From assembly GCF_020295405.1 (NCBI RefSeq), contig NZ_JADEYP010000011.1:61408-125407 (forward strand): 64,000 nucleotides of DNA, read 5' to 3'. Position numbers and translations under genes: made by a program. The notes beneath the pieces are model-generated. The model saw only the letters and a list, made by a program, of their open reading frames with translations, did no database searches and was not told where the DNA came from. Shown here piece after piece: positions 61,878 through 64,000 of the stretch (position 1 is the first letter of the stretch; every line of letters begins with the position of its first letter). The stretch is from Sphingobacterium bovistauri. GTDB taxonomy: Bacteria; Bacteroidota; Bacteroidia; Sphingobacteriales; Sphingobacteriaceae.

Positions 61878-63782
61878 ATGTCTAAAATAATAGGAATCGA
61901 CTTAGGAACTACAAACTCATGTGTTGCTGTAATGGAGGGTAACGAGCCAGTAGTAATTGCTAACAACGAAGGTAAACGCACTACACCTTCAATCGTAGCA
62001 TTTGTAGATGGTGGTGAGCGTAAAGTAGGTGATCCTGCTAAACGTCAAGCAATCACAAACCCATATAAAACGATTTATTCTATCAAACGTTTCATGGGTA
62101 CTTCTTTTGACGAAGCGCAAAAAGAATTATCACATGTACCTTACAAAGTAGTAAAAGGTGACAACAATACTCCTCGTGTGGAGATTGACGATCGCAAATA
62201 TACACCTCAAGAAATTTCTGCTATCACTCTTCAAAAAATGAAGAAAACAGCTGAAGATTACTTAGGTCAAGAAGTAACACGTGCCGTAATCACAGTACCT
62301 GCGTACTTTAATGATGCACAACGTCAAGCTACAAAAGAAGCTGGTGAAATCGCTGGTCTTAAAGTAGAGCGTATCATTAATGAGCCTACTGCTGCTGCAT
62401 TAGCATACGGTTTGGACAAAGCAAACAGAGATATGAAAATCGCTGTATTTGATTGTGGTGGTGGTACACATGACGTTTCTGTATTAGAATTAGGTGATGG
62501 TGTATTCGAAGTAAAATCAACTGACGGTGATACACACTTAGGTGGTGATGACTTTGACAATGCAGTTATCAACTGGTTGAATGATGAGTTCAAAGCTGAA
62601 AACAACGGTTTTGATTTGAAAAAAGACGCTATGGCGTTACAACGTTTGAAAGAAGCTGCTGAAAAAGCAAAAATTGAGCTTTCAAGCACGACTTCAACTG
62701 AAATCAACTTACCATATATCACTGCTGACGCTACAGGTCCTAAACACTTAGTACGCACATTATCTCGTGCTAAATTCGAATCATTAGTAGCTGACTTAGT
62801 TAAACGTACTATCGAACCTTGTCGTACAGCATTGAAAAATGCAGGTTACACAACTGCTGATATTGACGAAGTAATCTTAGTGGGTGGTTCTACTCGTATC
62901 CCTGCTATCGTAGACGCTGTAAAAGCATTCTTTGGTAAAGAGCCTTCAAAAGGAGTAAACCCTGACGAAGTTGTAGCTTTAGGTGCTGCTATCCAAGGTG
63001 GTGTATTGACAGGTGAGGTTACAGACGTATTATTATTAGATGTAACACCTCTTTCTTTAGGTATTGAGACTATGGGTGGTGTATTCACTAAATTAATCGA
63101 AGCGAATACAACTATTCCTACTAAAAAATCAGAAGTATTCTCTACAGCATCAGACAATCAACCTTCGGTAGAAATTCACGTATTGCAAGGAGAACGCCCG
63201 ATGGCTGCAAACAACCGTACTTTAGGTCGTTTCCAATTAGCGGATATTCCTGCTGCTCCTCGTGGTATCCCTCAAATCGAAGTAATCTTTGACATCGATG
63301 CAAATGGTATCATCAAAGTATCGGCAAAAGATAAAGCAACTGGTAAAGAGCAAAACATTCGTATTGAGGCTTCTTCAGGTTTATCTGACGAAGAAATCCA
63401 AAAAATGAAACAAGAAGCTGAAGCAAATGCAGAAGCGGATAAAAAAGTAAAAGAAGAAGCGGATAAAATCAATGCTGCTGATGCATTAGTATTCTCGACT
63501 GAAAAACAATTGAAAGAATACGGTGACAAAATATCAGCTGATAAAAAAGCACCTATCGAAGCAGGTCTAGAGAAATTAAAAGTTGCTTACGCTGCTCGTA
63601 ATTTTGAAGATATCGATACAGCTTCTGCTGAATTACAAAATGCTTGGAACGCAGCTTCTGAGGAAATGTACGCAGCCTCACAACAAGGTGGTGCACAACC
63701 TCAAGGTGATGCAGGTCAATCACAAAGCAATAACAAAGGTGGTGATGATGTACAAGATGTAGAATTTGAAGAAGTTAAGTAA
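61878..63782 (+). CDS. dnaK: Molecular chaperone DnaK (Hsp70)
   Basis: The ATP-driven Hsp70 chaperone, 634 aa. The nucleotide-binding domain has [32 protein letters not shown] and [15 protein letters not shown]. The phosphate-2 loop reads [18 protein letters not shown], where many DnaKs have DLGGGTFD. The substrate-binding domain starts after [16 protein letters not shown], and the C-terminal tail ends [11 protein letters not shown], the typical EEVK-type end. Strong codon bias indicates high expression. dnaJ and grpE are not adjacent. An IS element lies directly downstream. Confidence 0.98.
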   Translation: MSKIIGIDLGTTNSCVAVMEGNEPVVIANNEGKRTTPSIVAFVDGGERKVGDPAKRQAITNPYKTIYSIKRFMGTSFDEAQKELSHVPYKVVKGDNNTPRVEIDDRKYTPQEISAITLQKMKKTAEDYLGQEVTRAVITVPAYFNDAQRQATKEAGEIAGLKVERIINEPTAAALAYGLDKANRDMKIAVFDCGGGTHDVSVLELGDGVFEVKSTDGDTHLGGDDFDNAVINWLNDEFKAENNGFDLKKDAMALQRLKEAAEKAKIELSSTTSTEINLPYITADATGPKHLVRTLSRAKFESLVADLVKRTIEPCRTALKNAGYTTADIDEVILVGGSTRIPAIVDAVKAFFGKEPSKGVNPDEVVALGAAIQGGVLTGEVTDVLLLDVTPLSLGIETMGGVFTKLIEANTTIPTKKSEVFSTASDNQPSVEIHVLQGERPMAANNRTLGRFQLADIPAAPRGIPQIEVIFDIDANGIIKVSAKDKATGKEQNIRIEASSGLSDEEIQKMKQEAEANAEADKKVKEEADKINAADALVFSTEKQLKEYGDKISADKKAPIEAGLEKLKVAYAARNFEDIDTASAELQNAWNAASEEMYAASQQGGAQPQGDAGQSQSNNKGGDDVQDVEFEEVK

Positions 63783-63856
63783 TTAGCTTTTCTATAAATA
63801 AAAATCCCCTTAGGAAATTTCGAGGGCACTGAAAAAGTCCCCTTTTAGATTGGGCT

Positions 63857-63897
63857 AAAAAAAGGAGTGGAAGACAACAGTTTTCTGCTCCTTTTTT
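63857..63897 (+). terminator. Strong hairpin terminator inside the IS left end
   Basis: AAAAAAAGGAG and CTCCTTTTTT arms enclose TGGAAGAC-AACA-GTTTTCTG, giving about 18 pairs including wobbles, then six T. Lying before the transposase ATG, it would block read-through transcription from dnaK into the transposase gene. Confidence 0.75.
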
Positions 63898-63930
63898 CGT
63901 ATCTTAAAGTAGGTTTTAACGGACATCAGG

Positions 63931-64000
63931 ATGCTTTCTACCCAACAAAAAATACATTTCAGTTCCTATTCAGGATTGTACGATATCATTGTTCCAAAAG
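63931..64000 (+). CDS. IS1182 family transposase, N-terminal fragment (cut by the window edge)
   Basis: The ATG at 63931 opens a frame that runs to the window end: MLSTQQKIHFSSYSGLYDII and three more residues, VPK. I recognise this as the start of IS1182/IS5-group DDE transposases common in Sphingobacteriaceae, whose next residues form the DUF772 domain. Only 23 residues are visible, so catalytic residues cannot be checked. The strong upstream hairpin probably keeps its expression low. Confidence 0.7.
   Translation, partial: MLSTQQKIHFSSYSGLYDIIVPK

Larger units (their letters stand above)
63822..64000 (+). mobile_element. Left end of an IS1182-like insertion sequence (truncated by window edge)
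   Basis: The segment starts with GAGGGCACTGAAAAAGTCCC, a partly self-complementary end resembling the terminal repeat of IS1182-type elements, 40 bp after the dnaK stop. A hairpin and the first 23 codons of a transposase follow. The right end and any target duplication lie outside the window, so the exact boundary is inferred. Confidence 0.6.

Noticed and set aside
62324..62758. A 144-codon minus-strand open frame inside dnaK
   Set aside because: Antisense shadow of a highly biased gene; no start context and no family resemblance.
1..64000. tRNA, rRNA, CRISPR arrays or prophage
   Set aside because: No intergenic stretch contains a cloverleaf-like or regularly repeated sequence, and no phage structural genes are seen.

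Overview
The window reads as chromosomal DNA of a Bacteroidota member, most likely Sphingobacteriaceae (Sphingobacterium or Pedobacter type). The evidence is the AT-rich sequence, SusC/SusD pairs, FecR/ECF sigma modules, TlpA-like thioredoxins, a GLPGLI-family protein, DUF4197 and DUF3127 proteins, and -7 promoter boxes of the TAnnTTTG type in place of TATAAT. No rRNA, tRNA, prophage or CRISPR array is visible. The only mobile DNA is the left end of an IS1182-like element at the right edge.

Layout. 1-9.2 kb: 3' part of mutL, a rhomboid protease followed by a catalytically dead rhomboid, an exo/endonuclease/phosphatase-type membrane protein, an S41 processing protease with a G9 coding tract, two small lipoproteins and fumC. 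9.2-19.6 kb, minus strand: a complete trans-envelope signalling nutrient locus in the order ECF sigma, FecR, STN-containing SusC, SusD, a metalloprotease-like lipoprotein with a destroyed zinc site, and two TlpA-type thioredoxins. 19.8-33.6 kb: housekeeping and accessory genes, including a TelA pair, an acyltransferase, a DUF3127 protein, an RNA methyltransferase, an HD hydrolase, three consecutive exported phosphodiester-cleaving enzymes, DUF4197, pepT, a nitroreductase, a second ECF sigma with its membrane partner, and a PAP2 phosphatase.

33.6-48.6 kb, minus strand: the most interesting region. A TonB receptor and a TauE/SafE permease are followed by SusC, SusD, two tandem DoxX-like membrane proteins, an FAD oxidoreductase, a TIGR01777 epimerase and a YeiH-type permease. 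Each of the two units is preceded by a previously unannotated 31-32 codon leader ORF. Both leaders end in Arg-Met-Cys-X-stop. The upstream leader is followed directly by a terminator hairpin and a competing antiterminator segment. This has the architecture of cysteine-responsive attenuation, and I infer a sulfur-compound acquisition locus.

48.9-55.9 kb: a MarR-fadN-fadA-fadE beta-oxidation operon. It has a 22-bp inverted repeat over its predicted start site and a four-helix-bundle gene broken by a single stop codon. 56-64 kb: a 2-oxoglutarate/Fe(II) oxygenase-like protein, YjbR, a thioredoxin-fold protein, an outer-membrane barrel/GLPGLI pair, dnaK behind a sigma-54-like promoter, and the IS end.

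Functions are inferred from motifs recognised by eye. No database search was run.
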